From a virus, in IMG/VR virus record IMGVR_UViG_3300044530_001285, positions 1-27,864 of that record: 27,864 nt of DNA. One strand, written 5' to 3'. The notes beneath the pieces are model-generated. The model was not told the origin of the DNA. It searched no databases and saw nothing but the letters and a program-made list of their open reading frames with translations. Within the stretch, counting starts at the first letter, position 1. Each line of letters starts with the position of its first letter. Positions 1 through 6,555 of the stretch are shown here, one piece after another. The translations under genes and the position numbers were made by a program.

Positions 1-76
1 AACCTCGAAGAATCGCATGGTCGATGAGTGCTGGCGCTTCCTTCAATAACTGTTCTCTAGTGATTTGAGTTTCCAT
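1..76 (-). CDS. Partial small protein, N-terminus only
   Basis: Only the first 25 codons lie in the window; the gene runs off the left edge. It starts METQITREQLLKEAPALI. The ATG at 74-76 has an AAAAAGG Shine-Dalgarno-like stretch about 7 bases upstream, which supports this start. It is the last visible member of the long minus-strand operon, 3 bases after the stop of the previous gene. The visible part looks helical and has no recognisable motif, so no function is proposed. Confidence 0.55.
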   Translation of the reverse strand, partial: METQITREQLLKEAPALIDHAILRG

Positions 77-79
77 AAA

Positions 80-274
80 TTAACCTTTTTTAACCGTCTT
101 TCCGCGCCATCCGCCTGCTTTTCTCATCCCGGGTTCCTGACCAAGTTCGTTGACGAATCCGCGTCGGATCAGCCACTCCTTGTACTTCTGGTCGATGTAA
201 GCGAAGTGAATCTTTTCGGGTGATTCATCTGCTTCTGCTATCCGCATAATGGGCATTTTGTTTGCGCTGATCAT
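80..274 (-). CDS. Hypothetical small protein (64 aa)
   Basis: A 64-residue basic protein, beginning MISANKMPIMRI. A longer reading frame exists upstream, but the start at 274 gives a 4-base ATGA overlap with the stop of the preceding gene, the rule in this operon. The middle reads KIHFAYIDQKYKEWLIRRGF, a helix-like segment with aromatic and basic residues. The C-terminus (GWRGKTVKKG) is strongly basic, so nucleic-acid binding is possible, but this is inference. I do not recognise the family. Confidence 0.55.
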   Translation of the reverse strand: MISANKMPIMRIAEADESPEKIHFAYIDQKYKEWLIRRGFVNELGQEPGMRKAGGWRGKTVKKG

Positions 275-465
275 TTGTATGTCTCGATTGTGTGTTTGTA
301 GTGTCGCTCGGCTTGGGTGCAGTTCCAGCAAAGGTCTTGAGTTCCGTTGCATCCGCACCCGAGAGATTTGAAAAGTACATTGGCCAACCATTGGTATTCT
401 GCGATGGCCGCTCGCAATGTCTCCACGTCCGTTTCTTCGGACATGGGTTTGATATTCTCGCTCAT
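271..465 (-). CDS. Small cysteine-rich protein, possible zinc site
   Basis: A 64-residue protein starting MSENIKPMSEETDVETLR. After a helical N-terminal half it has four cysteines in the run CGCNGTQDLCWNC (residues 37-49), a CxC...CxxC layout that could hold one zinc ion, followed by a helix with two histidines (ERHYKH). It overlaps its neighbours by ATGA on both sides (462-465 and 271-274), so it is very likely translated. Short zinc-knuckle proteins of unknown role are common in phage early regions. Metal binding is inferred from spacing only. Confidence 0.6.
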   Translation of the reverse strand: MSENIKPMSEETDVETLRAAIAEYQWLANVLFKSLGCGCNGTQDLCWNCTQAERHYKHTIETYK

Positions 466-581
466 TTGACGACGAAGAGAAGGAAGTAGGCGCTGGCGAC
501 GACCATCCCCATTCCGAACGCCATGATGAGCAATTGCTTCAGCTCCTCGGGCGAGGGCGGACGATTGGCTTTGTGTATCAC
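462..581 (-). CDS. Tiny single-pass membrane protein (39 aa), GTG start
   Basis: The GTG at 579-581 sits in a GTGA overlap with the RuvC-like gene stop, and the stop overlaps the next ATG (462-465). The 39-residue product has a polar N-terminus and then one hydrophobic segment, LLIMAFGMGMVVASAYFLLF, that nearly reaches the C-terminus. A longer in-frame ORF runs back to 710, but that part only shadows the RuvC-like gene. An inner-membrane location is predicted; the role is unknown. Confidence 0.5.
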   Translation of the reverse strand: MIHKANRPPSPEELKQLLIMAFGMGMVVASAYFLLFVVK

Positions 582-1039
582 CGGCCACCGCCCATCGCGT
601 AGTGGAGGATCAAAAGGGCGTCGCAGTTTTTCAATGTGACGTCCAGATTCGGATACAGTTCCTGAGCTTTGCTTTTTAGCTTTCGCTTCCATTCTGGTCC
701 GGTTTCGCATGATTTACGTCCTCCGAGTCCAAGTGGTTCTTGCCAAATCTTGGGTTCAACACGGTGAAGTGCGTAGCCTTGCGCGTAGCCAAGTCCCTGC
801 ACAATCCCGTAGTTCTCATGGAGCGTCGCCATGCTGGCCGACGACGTGAGTTTGCTGACGAACTTTGGCACCTTCTCGACCCATAGATGCGAGTCGGCCA
901 CCTTGAATCCTGCCAGTAATTGCGCCGTGTCTGGCAGCGACTCAGGCATTGGAAACAGGAGTATTCCGTCCGCAGTGCTGACCGCGAATCCGCCGCCCAC
1001 ACCCGGATCGACCGCAACGATTGTTTGGTTTGATTTCAT
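578..1039 (-). CDS. RuvC-like Holliday junction resolvase
   Basis: A 153-residue protein with the RNase H-like fold of RuvC family resolvases, which cut four-way DNA junctions with Mg2+. Strand 1 carries IVAVDPGVGGG with catalytic Asp11. The second acidic residue is Glu55 in LWVEKVP. The C-terminal helix has KNCDALLILHYA with Asp140, as in the RuvC D-A-(L/x) motif. All key acidic positions are present and the length matches phage RuvC-like enzymes (about 150-170). It lies 16 bases after the SSB gene and near the helicase, RecT and exonuclease genes, so a role in resolving recombination or replication intermediates before packaging is likely. No clear Shine-Dalgarno sequence precedes the ATG. 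Confidence 0.8.
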   Translation of the reverse strand: MKSNQTIVAVDPGVGGGFAVSTADGILLFPMPESLPDTAQLLAGFKVADSHLWVEKVPKFVSKLTSSASMATLHENYGIVQGLGYAQGYALHRVEPKIWQEPLGLGGRKSCETGPEWKRKLKSKAQELYPNLDVTLKNCDALLILHYAMGGGR

Positions 1040-1055
1040 TCGCTCAATATTATTT

Positions 1056-1412
1056 TCAGTAACAGAGAATAGTCACCTGCTCGGCAGCGATTCGAACCGC
1101 TGATTTCGTGTCTCCGCCCTCGCTCCACTTCTCAACCTTCACACGGCCTTTGACGCGCACCAGAGCGCCGTTCTGAATCTCGATGATCTTCTCTGCAACT
1201 TGTCCCCATGAGGACAGCTCGAACTCATCGAAGTCTTCGTGGAAGCGCCCTTCGTTGTCAGTCCAGTGACGGGCGATTGATATAACGCGGCGCACCATGA
1301 GCGAGCCGGTTTTGGTTTCGGTTTGCCGACTTATGCCGCGCAGTTCGCCGATCAGATAGACTACGTTCTCGGTGGGCGTGGATGTTTCGTTTGCTGGCGT
1401 GGATACACTCAT
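1056..1412 (-). CDS. Single-stranded DNA-binding protein (OB fold)
   Basis: A 118-residue SSB-like protein. After a Thr/Ser-rich N-terminus, VVYLIGELRGISRQTETKTG starts an OB fold. LSSWGQVAEKIIEIQNGALV then matches the W-G-x-x-A-E ... L/I-x-x-G-x-x-V/I pattern of bacterial SSB, followed by KGRVKVEKW. It ends shortly after the OB domain (VTILCY) and lacks the acidic DDDIPF-type tail that bacterial SSB uses to recruit partners, so it may act alone or through other contacts. The start at 1412 makes an ATGA overlap with the helicase stop; an upstream in-frame ATG at 1424 would overlap more and is less likely. Confidence 0.75.
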   Translation of the reverse strand: MSVSTPANETSTPTENVVYLIGELRGISRQTETKTGSLMVRRVISIARHWTDNEGRFHEDFDEFELSSWGQVAEKIIEIQNGALVRVKGRVKVEKWSEGGDTKSAVRIAAEQVTILCY

Positions 1413-2497
1413 TGGAAAATACAACCTAGTTCACGGTAGCAGGTCATACGCTTCTTAGCGTGGAATGCTCCGATGGGGTGGAATTTGTCAGAGAAATCTA
1501 CGATTGTCGCGCAGTTCTTGGTTTCTGTTTTCCGCAATGCCCGACTGGCTCGCTGGATTGTTTTCTGCGACGACCGACCGCCGCTGACCATGATGAGCAG
1601 TTCGACGTTGGGCAGATCCAATCCTTCGTCGGCCAAGCTTGTGGCGATCATGGTTCGCAGGTTGCCAGCCTTGAACTCCTCCATCGCCGCCTTGCGCTGC
1701 TTCTTGCCGATCTTCGAATGGACGAGGAGCGAACCGGGAATGCGCTTTTCGTAGTCCTCGCCAAGCGTGATGCGAGGGATAAGGATGAGCGTCTGCATGT
1801 CGCCATACTCCACGGCGTAGTCGATGGCGTAATCATTGCGCCCACGGTTCTCGCAGATGCCGATGTCCACAAGCGATTCCCAAGCGCACATTCGCTTCAA
1901 TTCTTCGTCACTTATCCGCATGTACCGACGGCGCGTGGTGAACAGTCGGTCGATGTTATCGTCGATCTTCTGCTGAAGGTTCAGGTCGGTTGCGTCGGAG
2001 AGTTGAAGGTAAGCGTCGGCCAATGAATCGCCGATGTCGCTGCGCTTGATTTCGTAGGTGCGGTTGTGGAAGAGCGTTCGTGTTACGGCATTCCGGTCTG
2101 GGTCGTCGCCCCAAGGAGTTGCGTCAAAGCCGTAGCGAAAGCCTTTGCAGGATTCGATGATGCGTCGCCATCCGGCAGCAGGGCTGTGCTTCGCTTCGTC
2201 CACGATGAGGAGGTTCTTGTTGCTGAAGTCTACCGACTCATGCGGACAACGGATATCCACAATCTCGCCCGGTACACCGGCAACACGGAGCGATGTGCGC
2301 GCTTGCTGGCATGTCTCGCGGGTTGGAGCGAGCCATCCAATTTTGCACGGATAGTCTTTGAGGTGATGCTGTTCTAGGAAGTTCTTGATAATGCTCGCGG
2401 CAATCCATGTCTTACCGCTACCGGCGGGGGCGACGATCAGACCATCGCTAGTTTTGGCCCACTCTACTGCTTTTTGTTGGTATTCTCTTAGATTCAT
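1409..2497 (-). CDS. SF2 DEAD/DEAH-type helicase
   Basis: A 362-residue superfamily 2 helicase or DNA translocase. Residues 1-20 form a Q-motif-like start (LREYQQKAVEWA). Walker A is APAGSGKT at 23-30. Motif Ia is WLAPTRE at 55-61. Walker B is LLIVDEAKH at 96-104 (DEAK form), and motif III-like DATPW is at 125-129. In domain 2, ATSLADEGLDLP (285-296) is motif V and QRASRALR (315-322) motif VI with the arginine finger. It is close to the UvsW/RecG-like and type III restriction helicase group that phages use in replication and recombination. No nuclease domain is fused. It is coupled to SSB by a 4-base overlap, which supports joint action at forks or D-loops. No clear SD precedes the ATG. Confidence 0.85.
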   Translation of the reverse strand: MNLREYQQKAVEWAKTSDGLIVAPAGSGKTWIAASIIKNFLEQHHLKDYPCKIGWLAPTRETCQQARTSLRVAGVPGEIVDIRCPHESVDFSNKNLLIVDEAKHSPAAGWRRIIESCKGFRYGFDATPWGDDPDRNAVTRTLFHNRTYEIKRSDIGDSLADAYLQLSDATDLNLQQKIDDNIDRLFTTRRRYMRISDEELKRMCAWESLVDIGICENRGRNDYAIDYAVEYGDMQTLILIPRITLGEDYEKRIPGSLLVHSKIGKKQRKAAMEEFKAGNLRTMIATSLADEGLDLPNVELLIMVSGGRSSQKTIQRASRALRKTETKNCATIVDFSDKFHPIGAFHAKKRMTCYRELGCIFQ

Positions 2498-2577
2498 AAT
2501 TTTAGGAAATTTGCCCCTCCGCCCACTGCTTCATAGTAGACGAAGGGGATTGTGCCGCCCACACGGGTGGCTTCGCG

Positions 2578-2769
2578 TCATTCGTTCGTTGTACTGTCGT
2601 TAGAAAGCGCGCTCGATTGCGTCGTGGCGCACTTCTTGTTCAGCAACTTCCTTAACGCTTGATTGGCGAAAAATCCGATCTTCAAACCATTCTCGTCGCA
2701 ATGTTTGCGAACCTCTTCGTGGAGCGCCGAGTCGATGGTGATAACTGTGTATTTGGCTGGTTTCTTCAT
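2578..2769 (-). CDS. Ribbon-helix-helix DNA-binding protein
   Basis: A 63-residue protein beginning MKKPAKYTVITIDSALHEEV. The pattern of a basic beta strand (KYTVITID), helix (ALHEEVRKHCDENG) and second helix (IGFFANQALRKLL) fits the CopG/Arc ribbon-helix-helix fold, which binds DNA as a dimer. I prefer the ATG at 2767-2769 because GAAGAG lies 9 bases upstream. A GTG two codons earlier (2773-2775) makes a GTGA overlap with the previous stop and would add two residues. Possible role: local transcription control of the helicase-SSB-RuvC group. The C-terminal 15 residues are polar and probably disordered. Confidence 0.6.
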   Translation of the reverse strand: MKKPAKYTVITIDSALHEEVRKHCDENGLKIGFFANQALRKLLNKKCATTQSSALSNDSTTNE

Positions 2770-2771
2770 AA

Positions 2772-3284
2772 TCACTCGCTCTTCATCGGAGTCGATTGAA
2801 CGCCATTGTAGGCGATGGTCTTCGGCCTAAAGATTCCAACCTGCTCCGTCTCCTCGACCCAACTAGGACCGCCCCTAATGTGGAATATGCAGGAAGACAT
2901 TCCGTTCCATGATTTTGTGGATGACTTGGCCGAGGTGTAGGTGGAGCCGAACGTAGCGTTCAGATCGTCACTGCTCATCGCCTTGACGTTGGCCCAGTCG
3001 ATGTCGCCTGCATGCCATAACTTGAAGCCTAACTCCAGCGGTGCGACAACCTCTGCAATGCCCGGGAAGTGCCACACCCACTCGTCATGGCTGCTGGCGT
3101 CACCGGACATAACCGCGTAGCACTGGTAGTTTCCGAGTGGTACGGAGCCACTGCCCCAGTCGCAGCTCTCGCCGGGTTTCAGGACTGCCGAGCGAGTCGG
3201 ATGGTCGTTGCATTTGGGCTGCTCGAAAAGAGCAACGAGGATGGGGACTTCGGTCTGATTTTCGATTTTGATGTGGGTACTCAT
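2772..3284 (-). CDS. Hypothetical beta-rich protein (170 aa)
   Basis: A 170-residue protein starting MSTHIKIENQTEVPILVALF. The N-terminal 70 residues look like alternating strands (IKIENQT, ILVALFEQ, SAVLKPGESCDWG, GNYQCYAVMSG), as in a beta-sandwich, followed by many Trp and Gly residues. It has no signal peptide or membrane segment. The start was placed at 3284 rather than further upstream, because the upstream part of the frame lies over the neighbouring gene. I do not recognise the family; the fold idea rests only on the strand-like pattern. Confidence 0.55.
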   Translation of the reverse strand: MSTHIKIENQTEVPILVALFEQPKCNDHPTRSAVLKPGESCDWGSGSVPLGNYQCYAVMSGDASSHDEWVWHFPGIAEVVAPLELGFKLWHAGDIDWANVKAMSSDDLNATFGSTYTSAKSSTKSWNGMSSCIFHIRGGPSWVEETEQVGIFRPKTIAYNGVQSTPMKSE

Positions 3285-3312
3285 AGCTATTCGGAGGTGT
3301 AAACGGTGTCGG

Positions 3313-3510
3313 TTATGGGGTTGGTTGCAGTATAAAGTCGAAGTTGATCTTCCAGTTGTCGCCAAGTCGGTTGTATGTATCGCCCTTGATTTTCCATGTG
3401 CGCGGATCGCGGGTCGTCTTCGTGTGACGGCAGCGGATACGAACGTCGATATCCTTGAGCGCCACATTTCGCAGCCGGTGGTCTTCCGGCAGTTCGTGCA
3501 GGTGTTTCAT
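3313..3510 (-). CDS. Hypothetical basic small protein (65 aa)
   Basis: A 65-residue protein starting MKHLHELPEDHRLRNVALKD. It is rich in Arg, Lys, His and aromatic residues, with strand-like stretches (DIDVRIRCRH, NWKINFDFIL). The start at 3510 makes an ATGA overlap with the upstream gene, which rules in favour of this start over the longer frame that reaches 3609. No motif is recognised. The small size and basic charge would fit a DNA- or RNA-binding phage protein, but nothing direct shows it. Confidence 0.55.
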   Translation of the reverse strand: MKHLHELPEDHRLRNVALKDIDVRIRCRHTKTTRDPRTWKIKGDTYNRLGDNWKINFDFILQPTP

Positions 3511-3707
3511 GTCAGTAGGTGTTTGATGATCTGATTTCTGTCTTTGCCCTTCGCTCTGAGAATTTGCTCCAGCACAACGTGAGGGTTGATTGTTGCAACG
3601 TGTTTCCACTCTGAATTGCCATCGACGTGCTTGGCTGTATCAAGACTCTCAACGCGCACCAGTCCATTCCATGCGTGGACGTATATGAAAGCGGGGCTGT
3701 CTTTCAT
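3507..3707 (-). CDS. Hypothetical small protein (66 aa)
   Basis: A 66-residue protein starting MKDSPAFIYVHAWNGLVRVE. It has two or three strand-like segments followed by a C-terminal helix (VVLEQILRAKGKDRNQIIKHLL). AAGGAG lies 5 bases before the ATG, and both ends overlap neighbours by 4 bases, so translation is well supported. The family is not recognised. Confidence 0.6.
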   Translation of the reverse strand: MKDSPAFIYVHAWNGLVRVESLDTAKHVDGNSEWKHVATINPHVVLEQILRAKGKDRNQIIKHLLT

Positions 3708-4015
3708 TTAATCTCCTTCTCATTCCACAACAGCAAGTCAGCGCGGAGTGCGTCGTTCTCTTCCTCCAGCCGATTGATGCGCTGTTGTAATCGCAGGTTA
3801 TCACCCCATAACAACAGATCCGCTCGCATTGCATCGTTCTCGGTTTCGAGTTTCTCGACTCGCTCCGTAACCTCACTCAGGTATTTCCGAGTCGCGGCTA
3901 GTTTGCGTTCTAGCCTTCGGCATAGCATACCGAGGTCTGCTACGTTGTGAGGGGTTGAGTCGGTGATGGGCGTGTCGCTGATCATTTTCGTGAGGTCAGG
4001 AATATGATCGCTCAC
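3704..4015 (-). CDS. Coiled-coil protein with internal 15-residue repeat
   Basis: A 103-residue mostly helical protein with a GTG start at 4013-4015. The SD AAGGAGG lies 7 bases upstream, inside the end of the previous gene. The N-terminus has SDTPITDSTPHN, related to the SDTPRTD start of the neighbouring gene and of many phage proteins. The rest is coiled coil. Residues 56-70 (LETENDAMRADLLLW) recur as LEEENDALRADLLLW at 83-97, a near-perfect repeat offset by 27 residues. It shares an RI(K/N)RLEE segment with three nearby genes. Function unknown; likely oligomeric. Confidence 0.65.
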   Translation of the reverse strand: MSDHIPDLTKMISDTPITDSTPHNVADLGMLCRRLERKLAATRKYLSEVTERVEKLETENDAMRADLLLWGDNLRLQQRINRLEEENDALRADLLLWNEKEIK

Positions 4016-4248
4016 GGATTGGCCTCCTTAAATTTCATGTAGATTCCCCACGCGCCATCAAGCTTATCGGTAACACCTTCCAATGTTTCATCCAGCCGTT
4101 TGATGCGCTCGTTGGCTGCGTTGAGTTCGCGTTCGAGTTGGCGGCTCCAATCCAAAACTTCATCGACTGATGTTGGATCAAACTCCAATTCGGCGTCCGT
4201 CCTCGGTGTATCGCTAACCATTTTGTTGGTGTCACCAATATGGTTCAC
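4012..4248 (-). CDS. Coiled-coil protein, SDTPRTD family
   Basis: A 78-residue protein with a GTG start at 4246-4248 in a GTGA overlap, preceded by AAGGAGG at 7 bases. The N-terminal part contains MVSDTPRTDAELEF, a signature seen in many small phage proteins, followed by a coiled coil: DWSRQLERELNAANERIKRL. It ends KFKEANP; the codons for this tail supply the SD for the next gene. Paralogous in parts to the genes at 3704, 4245 and 4873. Function not known. Confidence 0.65.
   Translation of the reverse strand: MNHIGDTNKMVSDTPRTDAELEFDPTSVDEVLDWSRQLERELNAANERIKRLDETLEGVTDKLDGAWGIYMKFKEANP
4013..4035 (-). promoter_or_regulatory. SD/GTGA coupling unit, copy 1
   Basis: Minus-strand AAGGAGG (4023-4029), then CCAATCC, then GTGA at 4012-4015. 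The end of one gene encodes the ribosome site for the next, whose GTG overlaps the stop. The upstream part differs from the other copies (AAATTT rather than AAAGCC before the SD). Confidence 0.75.
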
Positions 4249-4604
4249 GGCTTGGCCTCCTTGGCTTTGCGCCCTTGATCTTTGCGCAACGCATCTCGCG
4301 CAGCGTCACCTTCTGATCCATGACAATAGCAGTTTGAAACTGTATATTCGTACCAAGTAAGAGCTTCCTCCAACCGCTTGATGCGCTCCTGTTGATCGCG
4401 GATCTTTATAGATTGAGCGTCGGCCATCCATGTTTTTCGCATGATCCGTAGCACCTCGGCTGCTGTCTCCGTAGGTTTCAGATGCTCGGCTGCTGTGATT
4501 GTTCCATCGTTGTGTATTGTTAGTAGAGCATCTCCGTTGTTCTTCACCTCAATTAGGTGATTGAATGATGCGTCGATGAAGAACTTGTTTGTTTGTTCGC
4601 TCAT
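4245..4604 (-). CDS. Hypothetical protein with coiled-coil module
   Basis: A 119-residue protein starting MSEQTNKFFIDASFNHLIEV. The first half looks like beta strands (FFIDAS, LIEVKNNGDALLTIHNDGT). The second half is helical with DQQERIKRLEEALTWYEYTV, the shared coiled-coil module of this gene group. It ends KAKEAKP, which carries the SD for the next gene. The start at 4604 was chosen for the ATGA overlap and the AAGGA 6 bases upstream; a longer frame to 4673 lacks this support. Function unknown. Confidence 0.6.
   Translation of the reverse strand: MSEQTNKFFIDASFNHLIEVKNNGDALLTIHNDGTITAAEHLKPTETAAEVLRIMRKTWMADAQSIKIRDQQERIKRLEEALTWYEYTVSNCYCHGSEGDAARDALRKDQGRKAKEAKP
4246..4268 (-). promoter_or_regulatory. 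SD/GTGA coupling unit, copy 2
   Basis: Minus-strand AAGGAGG at 4256-4262, spacer CCAAGCC, then GTGA at 4245-4248. Nearly identical to copy 3 over about 23 bases. It decides the GTG start of the gene at 4012-4248. Confidence 0.75.
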
Positions 4605-4876
4605 TTCGATTCCTTCCATTCGCCAATCGTGCGGAGGAAAGCCTCTGCTCGTTGGGCTGCGGTTGCATGCCATAGATACTTCCGGCCCTCACACATATCC
4701 CACAATGTGTCGTTCATTATATGATCCTGCTTCTCATTCAGTACCTTCTCCGCTTCGTGCATGGCGTTGAGGTCGTTGAGGTAGTCGGGCAGAGGATGCC
4801 ATGCTTCTGGGTCGCGGTATCCGGTTTTCCACCCACACGCTTCCGCGATAGCGATACGTTGTGCTTCTGGTGTCAC
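4601..4876 (-). CDS. Phage ABA-sandwich domain protein
   Basis: A 91-residue protein that I recognise as the phage ABA sandwich type. It has an N-terminal RIAIAEACGW, then PLPDYLNDLNAMHEAEKVL, and C-terminal ATAAQRAEAFLRTIGEWKE. These three blocks in this order are the family hallmark. The biochemical role of the family is not established. It has a GTG start at 4874-4876 with AAGGAGG 7 bases upstream, within the end of the preceding gene. It is the only member of this cluster without the RIKRLEE module. Confidence 0.7.
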   Translation of the reverse strand: MTPEAQRIAIAEACGWKTGYRDPEAWHPLPDYLNDLNAMHEAEKVLNEKQDHIMNDTLWDMCEGRKYLWHATAAQRAEAFLRTIGEWKESK

Positions 4877-5238
4877 GGGTTGGCCTCCTTGGCTTTAATC
4901 CAGTTTGATTGCTCCGTAAGTTTTCGAGCAGCGTCTGCTGGTGAATCCCAGCGTGATAAATTGGAGTTTTCGCATAGCGCATCCCCCGCCTCCTCCAGCC
5001 GTTTGATGCGGTCTTGTAACCCACGCACAACAACCACTCCCTGCTCGATTTCGTCTGTTCCAAGCAATTCTCGGAACTCTTCGCGGAGGCTGACTCTTTG
5101 ATCGGCTTGAAGTCGTGCGGTGTTACGCTCTGCAACGAGCAATCGGATGCGGTCGTGGGCATCGGCTAGTTCGTGTTCTACGTCCAGCAAGTACGCCTGA
5201 GCTGACTGGAGTGGGGTCATAATTTCTTTTGGTTTCAT
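4873..5238 (-). CDS. Coiled-coil protein with shared KAKEANP tail
   Basis: A 121-residue, almost wholly helical protein, starting MKPKEIMTPLQSAQAYLL. Long coiled-coil segments run from residue 10 to 95 and include LQDRIKRLEEAGDALCENS, the module shared with neighbours. It ends AKEANP, which encodes the SD for the next gene. It is the first gene of the mosaic group. The start is uncertain: neither the ATG at 5238 nor the in-frame ATG at 5220 has a strong SD. Function unknown. Confidence 0.6.
   Translation of the reverse strand: MKPKEIMTPLQSAQAYLLDVEHELADAHDRIRLLVAERNTARLQADQRVSLREEFRELLGTDEIEQGVVVVRGLQDRIKRLEEAGDALCENSNLSRWDSPADAARKLTEQSNWIKAKEANP
4874..4896 (-). promoter_or_regulatory. SD/GTGA coupling unit, copy 3
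   Basis: Minus-strand AAGGAGG at 4884-4890, spacer CCAACCC, then GTGA at 4873-4876. It decides the GTG start of the ABA-sandwich gene. Confidence 0.75.
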
Positions 5239-5293
5239 AGATACAAAATTTATTGAGCGTTATCGCGGAATGCGCTCCCCTCCGTGATGCGGT

Positions 5294-5731
5294 TCAGAAC
5301 GGCTTCGGATCAAGCTCGTCGCCATCGACCTCGGCAATCGGAACTTCGCGCATGTTCTTGATGCGGAGCGTCTTCTTAGTCTCGCCGTTGACCATATACT
5401 CCTCAAAGCGAGTGGTGATGAGCAGCTCCAAGCCGGTCATCGACTTCAGGAACGCCGCGTAGCTGCCCTTGACGCCAAGGAAGTCGTACTCAGTGCCATC
5501 GGGAACATTGTGCTTTGTTGCTGCGACGAGCTGATTGACGCGGAACCAGACATTCTCCTGATTGATGAAGCGGTCAGTGATGCTCGCGCCATCTTCAGTC
5601 TTGAACGTCACCTTACAGACCTCGCGGCCTTTGGCATCAAGGGTTTCCTCGACCTTGGCTACGGTGACGGTGTAGTCGCCTTCGGCGTTGATGTAGCTGC
5701 CTCCGGCATCCTTGCGGTTTACTGTGAACAT
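5294..5731 (-). CDS. Probable DNA-recombination accessory protein (DUF669-like)
   Basis: A 145-residue beta-rich protein starting MFTVNRKDAGGSYINAEGDY. Strands TVTVAKVEETLD and REVCKVTFKTEDG and the C-terminal ETKKTLRIKNM suggest an OB-like or DUF669-like fold. Such proteins often sit beside phage exonuclease/annealase pairs and are thought to bind single-stranded DNA or help recombination. Here it follows the exonuclease gene by 14 bases. No catalytic motif is seen. The assignment rests on position and strand pattern, so it is tentative. A second SSB candidate is encoded at 1056. Confidence 0.5.
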   Translation of the reverse strand: MFTVNRKDAGGSYINAEGDYTVTVAKVEETLDAKGREVCKVTFKTEDGASITDRFINQENVWFRVNQLVAATKHNVPDGTEYDFLGVKGSYAAFLKSMTGLELLITTRFEEYMVNGETKKTLRIKNMREVPIAEVDGDELDPKPF

Positions 5732-5745
5732 AATTTATTCGGTGG

Positions 5746-6555
5746 TTAGTTTTCGGATTTATTCAGCACCCACTTAGGGCATGAAAGGGTTTGCGTAGCG
5801 GTTGGATAGGCTGGCCAACTGTCCAGTGCGCGGCATTCGTGCAGCGTCGAGATTGCTTTGCGCCGCAGATTCGCGCCAGCCTGAAGCCATTCGGCATCCA
5901 GTCGATAGATGGCGACAGCATACGGAGCCTTACGCTCGACCGCTACGAAGATGAAGCTATCAGCGCCAGTCATCTCCAGATAGTGCGCGGCCTGAATGTG
6001 ATAGCCGAACGATGCGATGGTTCGCAGGAACGCCTCGGGCGATGCGTCGTCGGTCGTTTTGATGTCAACGAGCGTATGACCCTCGATCCACAGATCGGGA
6101 CGCGCTTTGAGGGCGATGCCGGTTTCCTCGTCCTGAGCGAACACACTCGCCTCGATCTTGTGCGGCACGATCTTGTGCGGCAGATTAATGATGTCCCAGA
6201 AGGGATGGCGACGGACACTGTTGGCCACACCTTGCACATCGATGTCTTCAGCGTGAGTCAGGTGGATGCGGCTCTTATGCTGCTCCTTCCACTGCTTTCC
6301 TTCCTTCGTACGTCCGTCGATATCCGGCGGAATCACGGCGACGACTTGCGAGTAGAGTTGCGGCTCTAGTACAGCGGTGTGAATCGCCGTACCCATCTGC
6401 ATCGATTTCGTAGGCTCCTGATGCTCCTCTAGCGCGGCTTTGTAATGAGCCGGGGACTTGAGGATCTTGGACATCATCGACTTAGAGAGAGCATCAACGG
6501 CGTGATACTTCTCCGCTGGCATGTCGAGGTTGACGTGTTGGTTGAGAATGCTCAT
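5746..6555 (-). CDS. PD-(D/E)XK exonuclease (RecE/YqaJ-like)
   Basis: A 269-residue enzyme of the PD-(D/E)XK family that degrades one DNA strand to give single-stranded ends for RecT-type annealing. Visible motifs are MGTAIHT at 54-60 (motif with catalytic His region), KARPDLWIE at 150-158 (metal-binding Asp154), LVDIKTT at 162-168 (Asp164-x-Lys166) and YHIQAAHYL at 185-193, where Gln helps position DNA. The order and spacing fit phage exonuclease VIII-like proteins (DUF3799 group). It overlaps the RecT-like gene by ATGA, the classic exonuclease/annealase pair. All core residues are present. Confidence 0.82.
   Translation of the reverse strand: MSILNQHVNLDMPAEKYHAVDALSKSMMSKILKSPAHYKAALEEHQEPTKSMQMGTAIHTAVLEPQLYSQVVAVIPPDIDGRTKEGKQWKEQHKSRIHLTHAEDIDVQGVANSVRRHPFWDIINLPHKIVPHKIEASVFAQDEETGIALKARPDLWIEGHTLVDIKTTDDASPEAFLRTIASFGYHIQAAHYLEMTGADSFIFVAVERKAPYAVAIYRLDAEWLQAGANLRRKAISTLHECRALDSWPAYPTATQTLSCPKWVLNKSEN

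Larger units (their letters stand above)
3762..5013 (-). repeat. Dispersed RIKRLEE-coding repeats, four copies
   Basis: A stretch of about 20 bases, on the plus strand close to tcctccagccgtttgatgcg, occurs at 3762-3783, 4089-4110, 4366-4388 and 4991-5013. Each copy encodes the (R/N)RLEE-type coiled-coil segment in a different gene. The flanking coding sequence differs between genes, so the repeats look like shared modules rather than whole-gene duplicates. They could act as sites of recombination between the genes. Confidence 0.65.

Noticed and set aside
1460-2026. 188-residue plus-strand frame
   Set aside because: It lies wholly over the helicase gene, whose motifs are complete on the minus strand.
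2545-2575. Hairpin gccgccc-acac-gggtggc as terminator
   Set aside because: Seven base pairs with a G-U but no T run on either strand, and the genes on both sides appear cotranscribed.
5791-6369. 192-residue plus-strand frame
   Set aside because: Antisense to the exonuclease gene, which has all catalytic motifs.
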